This document shows positions 1 through 13,903 of a stretch of 64,000 nt of DNA, piece after piece (within the stretch, counting starts at the first letter, position 1; each line of letters opens with the position of its first letter). The DNA lies in NCBI GenBank assembly GCA_902702965.1, contig CACRXP010000006.1:1444755-1508754 (forward strand). Direction: 5' to 3'. The stretch comes from Spirometra erinaceieuropaei. Lineage: Eukaryota; Platyhelminthes; Cestoda; Diphyllobothriidea; Diphyllobothriidae. The notes under the pieces were generated by a model that saw nothing but the letters and a program-made list of their open reading frames with translations, searched no databases and was not told the origin of the DNA. A program made the translations under genes and the position numbers.

Positions 1-3000
1 TATGTACTACGTTTTTGGTATAAGAATACATTCTATACATCTAAAAACGAAGTTCACTAAATTGGAACCATTTCTGAAGTTCTCGGGATATTGCGCTTTT
101 CTAAAGAAATCGGCATTTCTAAAGAACGCAACAGTACCTTCTGTATTTCTTTTATGTTTTTAATTCTTTTAAACCTGTACTTAATTAACATAGACATTGG
201 ACTCATGAAATGGTGTCGGTTTGCGAGTGATTGACAATCATTCGTAACTCTCGATACATTTCATGCGATAGGTCACTAACTGTAAGCCGACTTGCAGGGT
301 GAGCATGTATGCGTCAGAATCCGATTACGTGGCATTTAACGCAGCACAGCCAATTCATCCATCTTTCATTTGAACTCTCAGTTATGGGTCTCCCTTAGGA
401 GTCTGCATCCACTTTAATGACGCAAATTTCCCAGTCAGGTAGCATGCAATTTCCGTCCGGAATAGATCCATGAACATTACTGTCTTACGAACGTGTGTAG
501 TCCTGACCTCGGTCAACACACTGCGAGCAGGGTAATTTACGTGAACAGGGCGTTGCATTTAAAGACTTGATGAAAACTAGACGTCGAATCAAGTCTAGAC
601 TGCGGCAGGATTTGAAGTTAGGTATCATCGGATTTCGATGGCGGCGGCGGAGCTGGTCGTGCTGGCAACAATAATAATAATTTATGAACTAGAAGCAGCC
701 ATTTCCGTGGGGCGCTGATCTCAGCTGGTAATTTTTAATTTCACAGCTAAATGTTCATCCTGGAAGTACACAAGTTAAAAGAAGATGTTTTCTGATTCGA
801 TGAAAGACCGCAAACTAGGGAATTAGGAAACGTTTGTTGGAATAGATTCGATGGTTTCTTCATTCCGTCGGAGAAGCACACCAGTGGCTCAACCTGGAAA
901 TCGGCCGCGGTTATTTGGGAAATCGGAATTCTAAGTAATTTTTGAAACATACAACAGGTGAAAAATCAAGAAACGTAACGATAAAAATTCAGGCGATCTG
1001 TGAGGTTGTGCATTTTACTTATTTGCTTTACGTGCTACGGAAAAGTGCTTTTCTCTTAGAGCTTGTACGTATAAGTTATTTTATTCGCAGAATAGTATAC
1101 CATCTGGGTGGGAATCAACGTTAATTCAAAATCAGTTGATTTCCTTTATTAATAATTGTCACAGACTTCATCTGCTTACCTATGCCCGCTTCTGTTGGGA
1201 AAGGCAAGAATCCAAATGCAAGAGGTTTATCAAAAGAAACTTCGACATTTCGAAGATAACTTTTGAGACTGGGTAAAGCAAGCGACGAAAAACGCTATTT
1301 GCAAAAAACCGAAATATTTTGTTTTTGCAACTTTCGATTCCCAATTTTGCACAATTTTATGCGCAAAGGTGTGGTGCTAGAATCTTAAGAAAATCTGTTG
1401 TTTAATTACACCCGTAATTTCCAGACATAAGAAGTTATTCCATAGGTAGTCGCAAAATGGCCCATCAGTAAGCAGTCATATGTTAAGGTGCCCCTCATAC
1501 AGTCAAGTTTCTGCTAAAGTGTAAGTTTGCAATGGAATGGAAACGGTATTAGCAATATGCGGAATATGGCCAATCGCTAACGCGTTTATAAACGTTGAAA
1601 GGTGTCTACAAGTGAGCAAATATTACGAACAAAATGGAAATATACACGCGAGAAGGGAGATTTTTGTCCTCGACAGAAAAATTACCATTATCTGCCAGGT
1701 AAGTGCATGGTTGGAAAAAACTGTTTCATTTTTCCTTGACTTTACTTTGGAAGAAGAGGAAAGGCACAGATAGTTATGGGCAAAGCACCGGCTTAAAACA
1801 CTTTTTAAAAAGGTGGCTTACTAGACGGGGTTATATAGGTGATTAGAAGCTCAATTAAGACAGACCCTGTTTGTGAATTCTTCCTTTATTCTGTGGTTAG
1901 ACTTCATTTTTGGGTGAGTCTGCACTTATGTTCAACCGAAACTGCTATCTAGATGATAAAAAGTCTAAGAACTGACTAATAAGGCGAACGTTCTCGATGT
2001 CTGCCTGATAAACACGAAGAACAAAATCTACCATTTTTGCAGTCGGTTGTGAACAATAAAAATCCCATATTATCCACCGACATTCTGGGGGAGCATTGAA
2101 GCTTAGTAAACTTCATCGTTGCCAGAAGACATCTAGTAATTTCACGAGTCAAGTATTCTCGTAATCCACAGCGGATGGCATGCTTATTATCGCAGTTGCC
2201 AATTATATTCAAACTGTCTATGCCTTGACTGGTCCCTCGAAATCTGGCCTCTTAGACAATTTTAGTCGTCTTACGTTCACTGCAACGTTCCTTTTGACTT
2301 CGATATCTTTGAAATCTATCTATATTTTTTTTGGCGGCAGACAACCACATTTCAGACAGGGCAAACACGAAAAACTGCATCGGACACCTATGACAAAAAG
2401 TTAATCAGGAAGTATTTTTAATTAGTTCCGAAAGGATGTCTATCACGAAAATTGTCAAAATAGTTTTTAAGACGTAATTTTGCATATACCCTTATATCAA
2501 TTCGTTTGTTTGAATGGACACGTTTAGATAATTTTGTATATTTATTTCACCCATTTGACATGAATTTTTGCATTTTCCTTTCTTTCGCTTTGATGAGAGT
2601 GCTTTCTGCCCTAAACGACGATCTACCTATGCCAGTAAATATTTTTATTTTAATGCTGGTCGCTCACTAATGTCTCGCAGTTTCGGCCTACTCGTTTGAA
2701 CCATTTTCCGAAGTACAGGCCACTTGTGATGAGCTTACACATAATTCAGATGTCCCTTCATCCACCATAATGCACAAAGATGGTCAATTAAGTAACCCTT
2801 CTCAAATCGCCCCCTTTATCTTCTTCCGGACGTCTTCATTTTTTTCTTATTTTTTCCCCCTACTTTTTTCTCCTCGCCCCCAACTACCCTGGCGACTCTA
2901 CAACGACTCCTCTTTCTTGTCCTTTGCTTTTTTCAACTTATTTGTTATTTTGTCATGGCTCACTACTTCAGAAAAGTTTATATAGATTCGTTGCATATGT

Positions 3001-3939
3001 TCTTTCACTTTTTAAGTTGTCGTCTTGGACGGGTTTAAGATATTTCAGTAAATAATATCTGCTTATTTGACAATTTTTTCCCTTTTAGGATTTTTTCTTG
3101 AAAAAAAATATTGCCTCTTAACGACGTACTTTGCTTACTTCTTTCTTTTACTTGATGAAGGCCCCCGGCTTATGAGAATTTGGGTCAGTTTATCGTGGCA
3201 CTTTTCATGGGTCGCGCCACTCAAAATAGCGTGCTCAGAAGATGTATTAAGTGACCTTTATGAACCCTTTCCTTCATCTCTTTCTTCCCATTTTCCTGGG
3301 TTCTTTTCTTTTCTTCTTCTCCCAATCACCCACTTTTCAGCCTATTCTTCGGTCAATCCTCCATACAATTCCTCTCCTTTTGAGGTTCCCTACGCGCATT
3401 AAATATTATTTTAGTATCGACTTATCCTCTCCCTGCTATTTCCTTCCTTTTGACAAACGATTTTTAACTCACTTCCATCTCTGCTTCCAAGTCTCAGTAA
3501 ACAACGTCAGGGATTACTTTTCTAATAAGGTAAACGTCTGCAACGGTCCCATTATTCCAACGGACAAACTGTCACGTTCTTAGACGCACTGGTAATACTG
3601 TTTTGGCCGTTCCTTTTCGCTTCGTTTAAACGGATCAGGGAGACGTCCTACCCGTCAATGCCTCTAATAAATCACGCTTGTAAATGCGAATTGCAATTCG
3701 ACTCCTTTTCGAACACTTTGGCTGAGATTCACCAGGTTGAGCAGTGACTATTTTTGCATATGGAAGCTCTCAAAACATCCCCGTAGACGCCTTCGCTGGC
3801 CATTGTTGAAGCAGATCGGGATACGAGGATCAAAATGCCGAGCCGTTCTACGATAACGTACACGGCCTTTTAAAACAGGCAGTCATATTAATTACAGATT
3901 ACTATGTAGTTTTGGGGAGTGAAGTTTCAGGTTTGATTA
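1..3939. other. Intergenic, no recognisable gene
   Basis: I translated and scanned this stretch and recognised no domain, exon pair or complete transposon. Only short open frames occur, and many lack an ATG. Two pyrimidine-rich tracts, about 2810-2960 and 3250-3440, generate apparent Phe/Leu/Ser-rich ORFs that look like composition artefacts. Confidence 0.6.
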
Positions 3940-4928
3940 CAGTAGGTAGGCTAACTCAAGAAATGTCAACCAAAATTCCGAAATGTGTTTTCTTTTCGAA
4001 AAGACTAATTAAGTAGGACTGGAACACTTATCATCGTGGGGCACAATTCTATAATGATTCAGTTACCTCAAGATACCGGCTTTCGAACGAATTTCCTTCT
4101 GGATGCATGAAAAACTATAATCTGTAAAAAAATGACTTCTTACGTAGCATGCATTTTTCTCATTGATTTCGATACCCTTAAAAATTTAATTATGTTTCAT
4201 CGAAAACATGCATAAAAATATTCACTTTTTGCTTATTCGGTAGGAAATTACGTCTTCTTTCAATCTGATATTCGAAGGAAGGACATAATTTTATTTCAAA
4301 AACTTTCTAAATTTCCGAATAATTTCGAACCCCACCTGCCGTTTCACTTGCATTCAGGGTTTCCAAACTACAAGCCGTGTATTTTCTGCAAACGGTAAAC
4401 CATACATTTCTCCACTGTATTAAGGGGAGACAATATGGGGTTTATAAAATTTAGCAATGAATTTGAGCCCTATTGGTAACTCTAAAAGCCACATTAGTTA
4501 ATGAAGAGACATGATGCTTCATGAACGGCCATTTCACGGTATTAAAAAATCTTATGATTAGTAACTTTTTAAAAAACAAATTATACCCTTCCATTGAGTA
4601 CATAATTGAAAGAAGACGTAATTTTCTACCGGATGAATAAGAGCATGAATATTTTGTGCATGCTTTCCACGAAATATAGCCAGATTTTGAAGGGCACCGG
4701 AAATCAATAAGAAAAATGCATGCCACTTAGGTAGTCATTGTTTACAGAGTTTAGTTTTTGCATGCAGCCGGTAGGAAGTTCGTTCGAAAGCCAGAATCCT
4801 GGGGCAACTGAATTATTATAGATTTATTCGCTGGATGATTAGTTTTACAACCCTACTTAACTAATCTTTTTGAAACGAAAACGCATTTCGGAATTTAGTT
4901 GGCATTTCATGAGTTAGCCTACCTACTG
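3940..4928. mobile_element. Fold-back (long inverted repeat) element, subfamily 1
   Basis: The ends read CAGTAGGTAGGCTAACTCA on the left and its reverse complement on the right. The match continues inward with moderate divergence for roughly 350-400 bp per arm, through the shared blocks AAATTCCGAAATG, GGCTTTCGAACGAA, GCATGCATTTTTCT and AATTACGTCTTCTTTCAAT. Most of the 989-bp element can therefore fold back on itself, leaving a short unmatched centre near 4330-4480. TA precedes the left end; AA follows the right end, so one side of the presumed TA duplication has mutated. No transposase is encoded. The CAGT ends and TA target suggest a non-autonomous relative of the Tc1/mariner (IS630) group, which is inference. 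Confidence 0.8.
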
Positions 4929-5229
4929 AACATCCATACAAATGAAAGCATTATAAGCACATCTGCTATCGGCATCCTCACGCCTGTGTCACAGAGCTTT
5001 CCTGTAAGAACTCGTGCAACCAATACTCGGCTGAGAGGGGGAGGTGGGAACGCGACCGTGGGATTTCTAGATCCAAAATATCTGGAAAGTTCGCTTAAAT
5101 CTAAATGCAGTCTACTTGCTGTGTGTCCCCAGTTCCAATGTTCATAAAGCCCACCACGTTTTGGACCAAGCCGCGGAATTTTCAGTTTCAGAGTGTTCTT
5201 TGAAGGAGACTGGGAAAGGAACCTGACGT

Positions 5230-5365
5230 AGGCTCACTTGTCGAGAGTCGCAGCCGACGGCGTTCACCGTGCGTCCGACAGACGGGACGCAGCATCGGTG
5301 AATAGCAAGGTGACTAGTTCCAAGTAAGGCGAACTTGTGAAGCACCTACTGCACCAGCGTCAGCT
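5230..5365 (-). repeat. Dispersed repeat family B, partial copy
   Basis: Read on the minus strand, this matches other window copies (13060-13245, 18060-18200, 39925-40170, 42883-43150, 62695-62990). It carries the hallmark order: a G(A)CAG(A/T)(A/G)TGCT..(G)CAAG block, then a GCACACGGTRGAC-like block, then a GCGAC(T)C(T)CGA block. Copies are only about 70-80% alike by eye. No transposase or tRNA-type promoter could be assigned with confidence. Confidence 0.5.
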
Positions 5366-6465
5366 TCACCCACCATGCTTAAATAGGAAAGCAACGTCAA
5401 GAGGATCGGAGGTAAGTTCAGCACAGTGACTAATAAAACCAAACGACCCTTGCACGCGCGCCATACACGACCTGGCCTCTACCAGACTTGCGCACAACGG
5501 AGAGTTTACAGGATCAGGCATAACAACCGAGTCTGTCGACACAAAAGCGGCGTGCGCGTAAAGAAACGTATAGACGGTCCCTTTTATAAAAATTTCGCGG
5601 TTTTATATTTTGGAACACGAAATTTACGGATAATATGTTAGCTTACATAAAGGTTGAAAGGATTGGACCACCTTTATCGGCTCTCCAAGAAACACAGCTA
5701 ACTCCATGTAGGCACTTGAAAACATTTGCAAAACTGCGTATTTAATTTACTTGTGTGATTTCCTCAGGCTTTTCTAGAAGATTGACAACCGAAGGGCAGT
5801 TTAATAAGCAGTGTAACCGATTATAAACTTCGTCAATCAGCATGGGACCGCAAACAGCAGCCTGCGAATCAAACATCGGAGCCTTGTTCGGTGTGTGTAT
5901 TTTCATGTCGTGTCCACAAACATTTGTGCTCCCTTTTCATAGACTGAGTTCTGATAAATTGACTGTCTGCATGAGAAAATGACATGAAGATGCCTACTCC
6001 TAAGGGAGGGCCTGAGTAAACACGCTTAGTCAACCCCCGAGGTAGTATCGCCCTCTGGGGGAAAAACAAAACGCCACGTGACGCTGCAACACCCCCTGAA
6101 GCTCTGGGGGCAGACGCGACTAACTGAGAGGATACTAGATGAGGGGAAAAATATGAAGGAGACGATGTTTATGTCTGCGGATAGACTACGAGCCGAGGTG
6201 AATTTGGCTCAAACTCGAGGCTTAATGCTGCTCAGCTTTCCGTCACAATCACCTTTTTTCTGGTTTTTCATTCTTTTTCACGAAAAAAACACAAAGTTAT
6301 TCTCTCCCCCCCCCGTGTCTCCAAGTTTCATCGAACGCTCTTTAAGTACGCTATGCTCGTGAGACACAGGAGTAGGAGCAACCTCCTAATAGGGGTGTCG
6401 TGACGGCACTGGTAGGATGAAGGACCGCAATTATCCGTCCGTAGACTGCGAATCGTGTTCTGACG
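5366..6465. other. Intergenic, no recognisable gene
   Basis: No domain or complete element was recognised. Around 5430-5560 a frame beginning with an Asn-Lys-Thr-Lys-Arg-Pro string faintly recalls the region upstream of the GIY-YIG domain seen at 17.2 kb, but the match is too weak to annotate as a Penelope-like fragment. Confidence 0.5.
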
Positions 6466-6467
6466 TA

Positions 6468-7172
6468 CAGTAGGTGGACTGACTCATCAAGTCTCAACAG
6501 AAATTCCGAAATGCGTTTCCGTTTCGAAAAGATTAATTAAGCAGGGTTGTACAACTGATCATCATGCAGCACAATTCTACAATAATTCAGTTACCCCGGG
6601 ACGCCGGCTTTTGAACAAACTTCTTTATGGATGCATTCAAAAACCATACTGCGTAAATAATGATTACTTAATTTGCGTGCATTTTTTCATTGATTTTCGA
6701 CGCCCTTAAAGATTCAATTATATTTCATTGGAATCGTACATAAAAATATTCATTATTTGCTGACTCAGTAGAAAATTACGTCTTCTTCCAATTTTATACA
6801 CGAAGGAAGGGTATGATTCGGTTTTAAAAAAGTATCTAATTGTGAGACTTTTTAATACCGTGAAATGGCCGTTCCTAAAACGTCATGCATCTGCGTTTAC
6901 TTGTGGCTTGTAAAGTTAACAATATTGCACTGCTTAATTTTAAGAACCCCATATGGTCTCCACTTAATACAGTACAGAAATGTATGGTTTTCCGAACGTC
7001 GAAATTATAGGGCTTGCAGTTTGGGAATCCTGAATGCAAGCGTTACGGTAGGTCGGGTTCATTAATTGTGCTGCATGATGATCAGTTTTACAACCCTGCT
7101 TAATTAATCTTTTCGAAGCTGAAACGCATTTCGGAATTTCTGTTGAGATTTCTCGAGTTAGCCCACTTACTG
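6468..7172. mobile_element. Fold-back element, subfamily 1, shortened copy
   Basis: The element begins CAGTAGGTGGACTGACTCAT and ends with the corresponding inverted sequence ...CCACTTACTG. It is flanked by TA on both sides (6466-6467 and 7173-7174), a clean TA target-site duplication. The arms share the inner blocks GAAATTCCGAAATGCGTTT and AAGCAGGGTTGTA with the copies at 3940 and 13904. At 705 bp it lacks about 280 bp of the longer copies, mostly from the right arm. No coding capacity. Confidence 0.8.
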
Positions 7173-10100
7173 TATGTGTCTGTGAAATCTGGTTAAGTCC
7201 TGATGACTGACGTTTGTAATCAAGAGAGGAGAAACAAAAAACGCAGATCAACTGGGCATGAAGAGAGGGATACCAGAAGTGTCTGCCAGGGGATTGGCTC
7301 AGTTGTTCGATGGCCAGGCAGTCCTTCAAGTTGAAACGCCATGGAATATCCAGCTAGATACCGTATTTTCGTGCTTTTATCATTTAACTCTAAAGTATAG
7401 TTTTATCACCGGCTGTCTTCTGTGTTTTCCAGCATTCCGTCAGTTTACTGTCCAGCGTGCTGCCCCACCTGTTAAACCCCCTATTACCACTATTCCCGTA
7501 TCACACGATCCACAGTATACCGACTGCTAATTGGGATACTTCACCGTATTGATTCCGGGGTTGCATCCCGCTAGATTCCGGAAGAGGTACCATCTTCGCA
7601 GTTCTAACCCCACTGTGCCTTAACCTCAACCCTAACTCCCTAGAATTTGGCGCAAAATCACCTGTGGTAACGGAATTTCAGTTCCCCTGTCCTGCCACTT
7701 TACTAATGAATAAACGTCCGATATCGTCTCGGTTACTCAAAAAGGACAATTTGCTATACGCCTCTCCCAATTCATCAAAGGCATGTTCACTGCAGGACTT
7801 CATTGTAAACATCCAGTTTGCACTGCAATCAAGTCATTGGTTTAGATGTGTCTACAAGGCGCCATCTGGGTGAAAAAAACACCCAAAAATTACTGTTTAG
7901 GCAAATGCCCTCAAGAGCTATCTTATTTTAAAAGTTTCGGCAGACACTAACTGCAGTTTAGGTCTTTCTGATCAGTCGACTGGCAACTCTGACAACCGTA
8001 GAACACTGACTGACACTTCAAAGACACCCTAAACCTCCGTGAACCCCATCGCTGCCAAGGAATATGGAGAAAATCTGCGGAAAATGTTTTCCTGGAATAC
8101 AGAAAATGGTATACTTACAATCGATCATTTATCTGGCTCACATCATGTGAAATCTTATACTAAAGAGCTTATATATAAAACCCATGATCTCTATCAGCGA
8201 AACCAGGCAAAATCCTTCTTATCTTCGTCAATCACATGCTGACTGATACCGAAAGCGGAAAACTCACATACAGTTTGGGAAACAACAGCACGAAGCATAT
8301 AATCATTCATTAATCAGTTAAATATTTTCCAGTGTGGGCTGCATAAAAAAAGAATTTTTAAGAATTTTTCCTGCTTCTATGAAATCATCTACTTGGCCAT
8401 TCGCATGAACAGGCTTTATGTCCTTCCACAATTTAACTTCTTCGTTTGACACGATTTCGGAAGCTTTTAGGATTTCCTCTTTTCTAAGCAAAATTGGTAA
8501 TCAAAACTGTCTTAACATTAAACCCTATGCTTATCTTTTTATTACTTACGTGGAGGTCGCTCGATTCTAGTTTGGAATTTTTGTCGATTTGTAAGGGTCA
8601 GTTTATAAGTAGTTGGAGGTTTTTCGTTAATTTTGTCTGTTTTATGTCGCCTATCGTAGACTGCAGGTCGGCGCAATTACTTGAGTAATATGACTAGGTA
8701 ATTTTCAGATGCCTCTCCAATAATATGGGCAGCTAGGTTTTACAAAACTATTTGATTGAGGAAATCACAGTCTGCGCCCCAACTCGAGATACATTAGTCC
8801 TGAGCTTTCGAATGCCTTCAGAAAAAAAAACATATCCTGACTTAGAGCCCGAGACCACTATTATGCGCCAAGCGGTGCGGCCCGGAAGGTCGCCGACTGA
8901 CGCCTCACCTCAGATCACATCCCCTTCTGCACTGGCTTCCAATTAAAAATTTCTCCAGCCATCTTTACTGAAGCCACTCTCTGAATAATCTTTTTTTAAA
9001 TTCATGCCTGAAGCCTGTATGCAGTAATCAGTCTTCCCGGGAAGAATTGACAAAACATTTATTTCTGAAAGTACTTCTGTTGGGGGCTAGGCCCTACATT
9101 CGACAGGTACGCACGGTTGTCAGCTATTTCTCCCTGAAAAGACAAAAGGAATTCTTTCGTTTTATGAAACTCGACCTGCCTTTTTGTATCCCCTCAGGGA
9201 ATTTCAACCAGTCTCCTGGTTTTCGATTGAGAAATGTCGAGTTTTATTTCTACAGCCTGGTATTGGTATGATAACTGAACACAGTCGGGACAATAGCCGA
9301 TCCTCAAAAACAGGCCTCTAAAACCATAAATCTGCACTACAAAAGCAGAATAAACTAACATATCACGGGGGTTTAGTCTGTAAACTTATTTCAGATCGAA
9401 ATTTTTTCTTAAACAATAACTTACAAATAGAGGACTTTTGAAAAAAATGACCCTTCAGTTCCGCGTCTGTGACAATCACGATTGCCTCCAGGACCAGGTT
9501 TTATCCATTTTCAATAAGCCTCAACGAATGTTTCCCATTTTATTCTGAAAAAGCAACTCTTACAGGACTTGCTCTTTGAATTCTATATGTTTTTCACAGC
9601 CTCCCGCCTGCTTAATACGAGCCTGGGTGTTCATCTTAGGAGGCTCCGGGTATTTCCGAATGGCTCCAAATTTTTGACGTCTCTTCCTTCCCCGAACTCA
9701 AAAGGAACGAAAGCCATAATACAAATGCCCCTAAATGTTGCAGATACATTGGCAATCGTTTCAAGCCTTAACAAGTAACAAAAAGTCCTGCTGACTTTTA
9801 CGAGGACCTTTGTCTGGGCATATCACCTCTGACATTTATAGGTGGCTGGACAAAAAATCCAGCTCTCAGATGCTAAGTTACCTGCGCTGCCAAGCATGAC
9901 AGCTTTTGAGCTTAAAATGTTTAAGGCTTTCAGGGAAACCGTGTTTCATCCTCGGTTTTAAGATTTTGGCCAACTCCTACAGTTTCGACGACTGTTCTCC
10001 CCTAGCTGAACCTAAAGTAGATTAGAAAGTCAGAAAATATGCTAATACTTTCATGGAAAAAAGCGAGGTCGGTATTGGGCATTGTTGAAAAAAGTACTTT

Positions 10101-13059
10101 TCAACCGAATTATGTCCAAATTTTACAGATGAAAACAGGAACCAGCAAGCAATGCACGAATGCTGGTACGGTTTGCTAAAAACCGTATATTCCATAATTA
10201 CTTTTCGCAAATTTCCAGCCTCTGAGGAGAATTCGTCCCGCATTTCTAAACAGAAAATGTAAGGCATGATTTCTCAAAACACCATCTTTTGTACTGTAGT
10301 AGGTGTGGAAATATGAACCTCCTCCTGTAATACAGGGACCGTAGGCTAAATTTCAGGTAAATTAAGATTACTTGTTAAGATTGACGATAGGGTTAGGCTA
10401 GGAATTCAGCGCGAGGTCACCCATCTTACGAGGGACTCATAGTCTCGTGTCTTCTCAAATGTATGTAATAAAATTTTCCTCCAATGCACTCCCAAAATTG
10501 CTTGCAGCCTGGATGCCATCTCCGACCCGGACGGAGACCAAGTGGCGTTTGAACAAAGCGAACGCGTTATAATCCCCCTTCGCAATCCAGTGGGTTACAA
10601 GGAAGTCGCCTCTCTATTATGTAACCTTAGATATCATATCGATGGCATAAATGCCTGTCCGTCTCAAAAAATGCTCTGCACAGGTCTATCCAATTTCCAC
10701 ATTCGATTTACGCCACCTTTATTTAAGCGACGCTCCAATCACTAGAAAAAAGGACAATTTTGAATCGCCAGCAGTTTAAAATTTAAGGGATAGGGCAGAA
10801 CACAAGAGAGTTTCTCAGGCACCACACCCATTCGATGTTTACGAATTACCTGGGGTGGGGGAGGGGGGAGGAGGAATTTCAGTCTTGCGAACAACGTATG
10901 TAGACATGTGACGAGTGTGGCAGCTAGGCGACATTTGTGGATCCCTGCTTACCTCCACCCATTTCCCACCCCATGCTATTTTTAACCTTTTCGCCTAATC
11001 TTCTATACATGCTCAAAGCTTATTTATATTTTATTGAAACGTGAGAATTTCAAAATCACGCCCCGGCTGTTTTCTCCATTTATTCGCCACCGCCTCGCTT
11101 CCAGCCCTGGCACGCACGTCACGCAACTCAACCATGGAGCATTGGGGAGTAGCGGCTTACGTAATCTACTGGCATTAGCAAATCCCCTTCACTTCTTCAA
11201 AATAAATGATGTATACCGCCTTTACTGACTAACTAACCGCCAACTGGTTTGCACCAAAACACCTCCCTACAGCCGCTTCATGCTTTGTCAGGCCCGCTTG
11301 AAACCGCGATGCCCTGGAACAGACCCCCTAGTCATGTTTTATTAGCCATAAACTGTCGCCTACAGCCGCCATAATGAAGAGTGATGGTCGCATTGCCCTA
11401 GAACTTCTTTGCGTTCTCGAGTATTCTCCCTCTGCAAAAACCTTCTGTAACCCTCAAATCACCCCTCATTTTCGTCACCAGGCACTTCGGGATTTCCTGG
11501 GAGGTAGGAAATTGGATGATTGGACGAGGTATCAGACTGCTCCGCAGTCCCAATGGTTGACCATAGGTAAAGTACTTCAGCTGACAACGGTTCGCTGTGA
11601 GGCTTAATTGAACCGTCAACTCTGTTAGTCCACTCCGTAGGCCTAACGAATCCGGTGGAAGGCAGTACTCATGTGACCGGGATAATTCTGATTTAATCCA
11701 CCGGATGAAGCTAGACAGGTCTGCGGTTCGCGTTGGTCTGGCAGAGCACTAAAACAAAAGTCGACTTCTGGACAATTACTTTTAATTTTCGTCTTTCTAG
11801 TACCTTTAAAACAGTTGCATTTCAAAGCCCGTCTTCCCATTTCAGCGGTACAAATGTCTCTCCTCGTCAAAAAACGCTATACGTGGGGCCTTTTAGCTAG
11901 GGTCTTTCGCTGTGCCATTGTGGAGGCAACCTAAGCGTGGGTTGGCCTAGCATTCACTAAAAGAACATTTGATGTCCCTATGCAGTCCAGTTTAAACTAA
12001 GTGAAATAGCAATTAGGGCTTTGAGGTCATTGAAAGCAGGAGCTTCGCGTGGCTAGAATATGTTCGTCCTAGTTTGGGCATCATCAAATGATAATTGTTG
12101 CCGGTTTGATTTCAGGGTGTCTCCCAGTCTGCACTGTCGAATGGAGTTTGGCCCTAAGCATCTGTGAGCAAGCCGCATTGGCGATTGTGAGCTCCATTCA
12201 AGAAAGACCGCCCATTTGATTAAATTTAGGCCAGCCCTCACTGCTGTTTTGTGGGTGTTTTGCCTTAAAGCCTGCATAGTTGGAGGACTAAAGGACATTT
12301 GCGTGGGAAAATAATTCCTCCATTTGTGGAATGTGCTTTTCTGCATTAAAAACCTACCTCCTGGCCATTATCACACACTGAATGGAAGCCGTTGGCCTTC
12401 AAATAATCTCGAGGCAGCAGGTTTCCCTCGTTAACTGCTTTCATCTTAATCCAGCCTCTCAAGGCCAATTTAGCCGTCGGGAAAGCTCAAAAATATTACT
12501 GAACACTTTGCAAATTTGTCCCTTGACTCTCATTTAGTTCTTCCTAGTCCTGATGTGAAAGCTAAAAGGGGCTTTAGAAGGATTTCAGTCATGCCGTTAA
12601 AATGTGGTATTCCTCATCCGATGTTGCCCTCCGCTTCAACCTGAGAATAATATTTTAGGGGAAAAACTGCGTAAAATGGTTGACTATTGTCACTAATGAG
12701 TAGAACAATCTTAATGAAAAAAGCGGACCTCCATATTACTGCGTCTCAAGTGATTTGACTGCCGCAGAGCATTTAGGGCGGCGCTCAACCATGTGAGTGA
12801 CGTTTCGTGTCCCAAAAACGGGCGGCCCTAGTTATTCCCTCTTCTTCAGCATTCCGTAGAGCAAAAGGAGGGGTGAAAAAAAACCACACGAAACCAAATT
12901 ATAGCCTATATTGGTGAACGAAAAAACTTCTGGGAGAACGCAGGATGTTCGTAGAGATTCACTCATAGGATTCTACTCGGACATAAGGAGAATATCGCGC
13001 CAGGGCCTCATTTTTGTTATGTTCATAATGTGCGCGAGAATAAGGACTTCCTCTGTATC
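7173..13059. other. Intergenic; weak telomere-like and repeat traces only
   Basis: No gene was recognised in nearly 6 kb. Short traces of the degenerate CCCTAA/TTAGGG material lie at about 7612-7650 and 10385-10400, each followed by a related tail (CCTGTGGTAACGG near 7660; GCGCGAGGTCACCCATC near 10410). Around 7453-7505, on the minus strand, is a GATACGGGAATAGTGGTAAT module that also occurs near the Merlin termini and in the telomere-like elements. Several ATG frames of 60-97 codons exist but show no domain, signal peptide or splice-site support. Confidence 0.55.
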
Positions 13060-13245
13060 ATAAGTGATCTTGCGTTCAGTTTCAGGGGTATCGTCGCTGC
13101 AGGTCTGGTGACTTGCGCGTGATTTACTTAATAATGGTAATGGGCTTGCGCAGCATCTATCACACTCTCCTTATTCCCCCCCCGCTGCCTGAGTCTGGTG
13201 TTAAGACATAGTCAGGAAGGTCGAAGGCGCACCTAGGCGTACAAT
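13060..13245 (-). repeat. Dispersed repeat family B copy
   Basis: The minus-strand reading has GTACGCCTAGGTGCGC at its head, a G-rich block (C run at 13179-13187 on the plus strand), then GATAGATGCTGCGCAAGCCC and a GCAAGTCACCAGACCTG-like block. This order matches the copy at 62695-62990. No protein is supported. Confidence 0.6.
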
Positions 13246-13903
13246 CACACCTCCTAATCACAATAAACACATTAGCAGAATTTTAACAAATAACAAAAAG
13301 GGGTCAGGAAGAGGAGGATGACACAAGTAACTGGGCTACAATGTATACGGTCTGTATATACACGCAAGGGAACAAGAGCGTCCGCCGGCAAGAAATCAGG
13401 TACCAGGCTGCAAGGGCCGTAGTTTGCTGAATCACGACATAGCAGATGCAGACAAACCTTAAAGACCAGAAGGGTGAGGCGCAGTCCTGCGTCACCTGTG
13501 TTATGAGTAGTCCTTATTCCCCTATCCAATCTGATTTTTTTCAGTCAGATCTACTTAGCAGAAATTTAGTACGATGAATTTTCTGTGGAACATTTATCGC
13601 GTACCCATTCATGGAGGCCTAGTCAAAGACAAGCTACAACGTTTAGAAATGCATGTATTCTAAAAGAAGGGGGAGAAGACCGAAATTCGAGGAACAACTT
13701 TTTGATATTGGCCTGCTCTCTGCTGAATATGAAGTTAATGCGACACAAGTCCAAATTCTAAAAAAAGACTTCCGAGGGGATGTGCTACTTTTGCACACGG
13801 CGCGCCATCAGTATGATTGCGAATCATATCAGAATTTTCACTTTATGTATCATCGTAACAGTCTGTTTATTCGCCCTGTTCGTGAAGTATAAAATCCGAT
13901 CTA
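13246..13903. other. Intergenic, no recognisable gene
   Basis: Short frames only. Two overlapping minus-strand frames at 13272-13529 are hydrophobic and cysteine-containing but have no recognisable domain or splice context. Confidence 0.5.

Noticed and set aside
2810..3440. Membrane-protein genes in Phe/Leu-rich frames
   Set aside because: The frames come from pyrimidine-rich low-complexity DNA and overlap one another.
5426..5641. Penelope-like GIY-YIG fragment
   Set aside because: Only a short NKTKRP-like string and spacing recall the 17.2-kb copy; the YVGETGR core could not be found.
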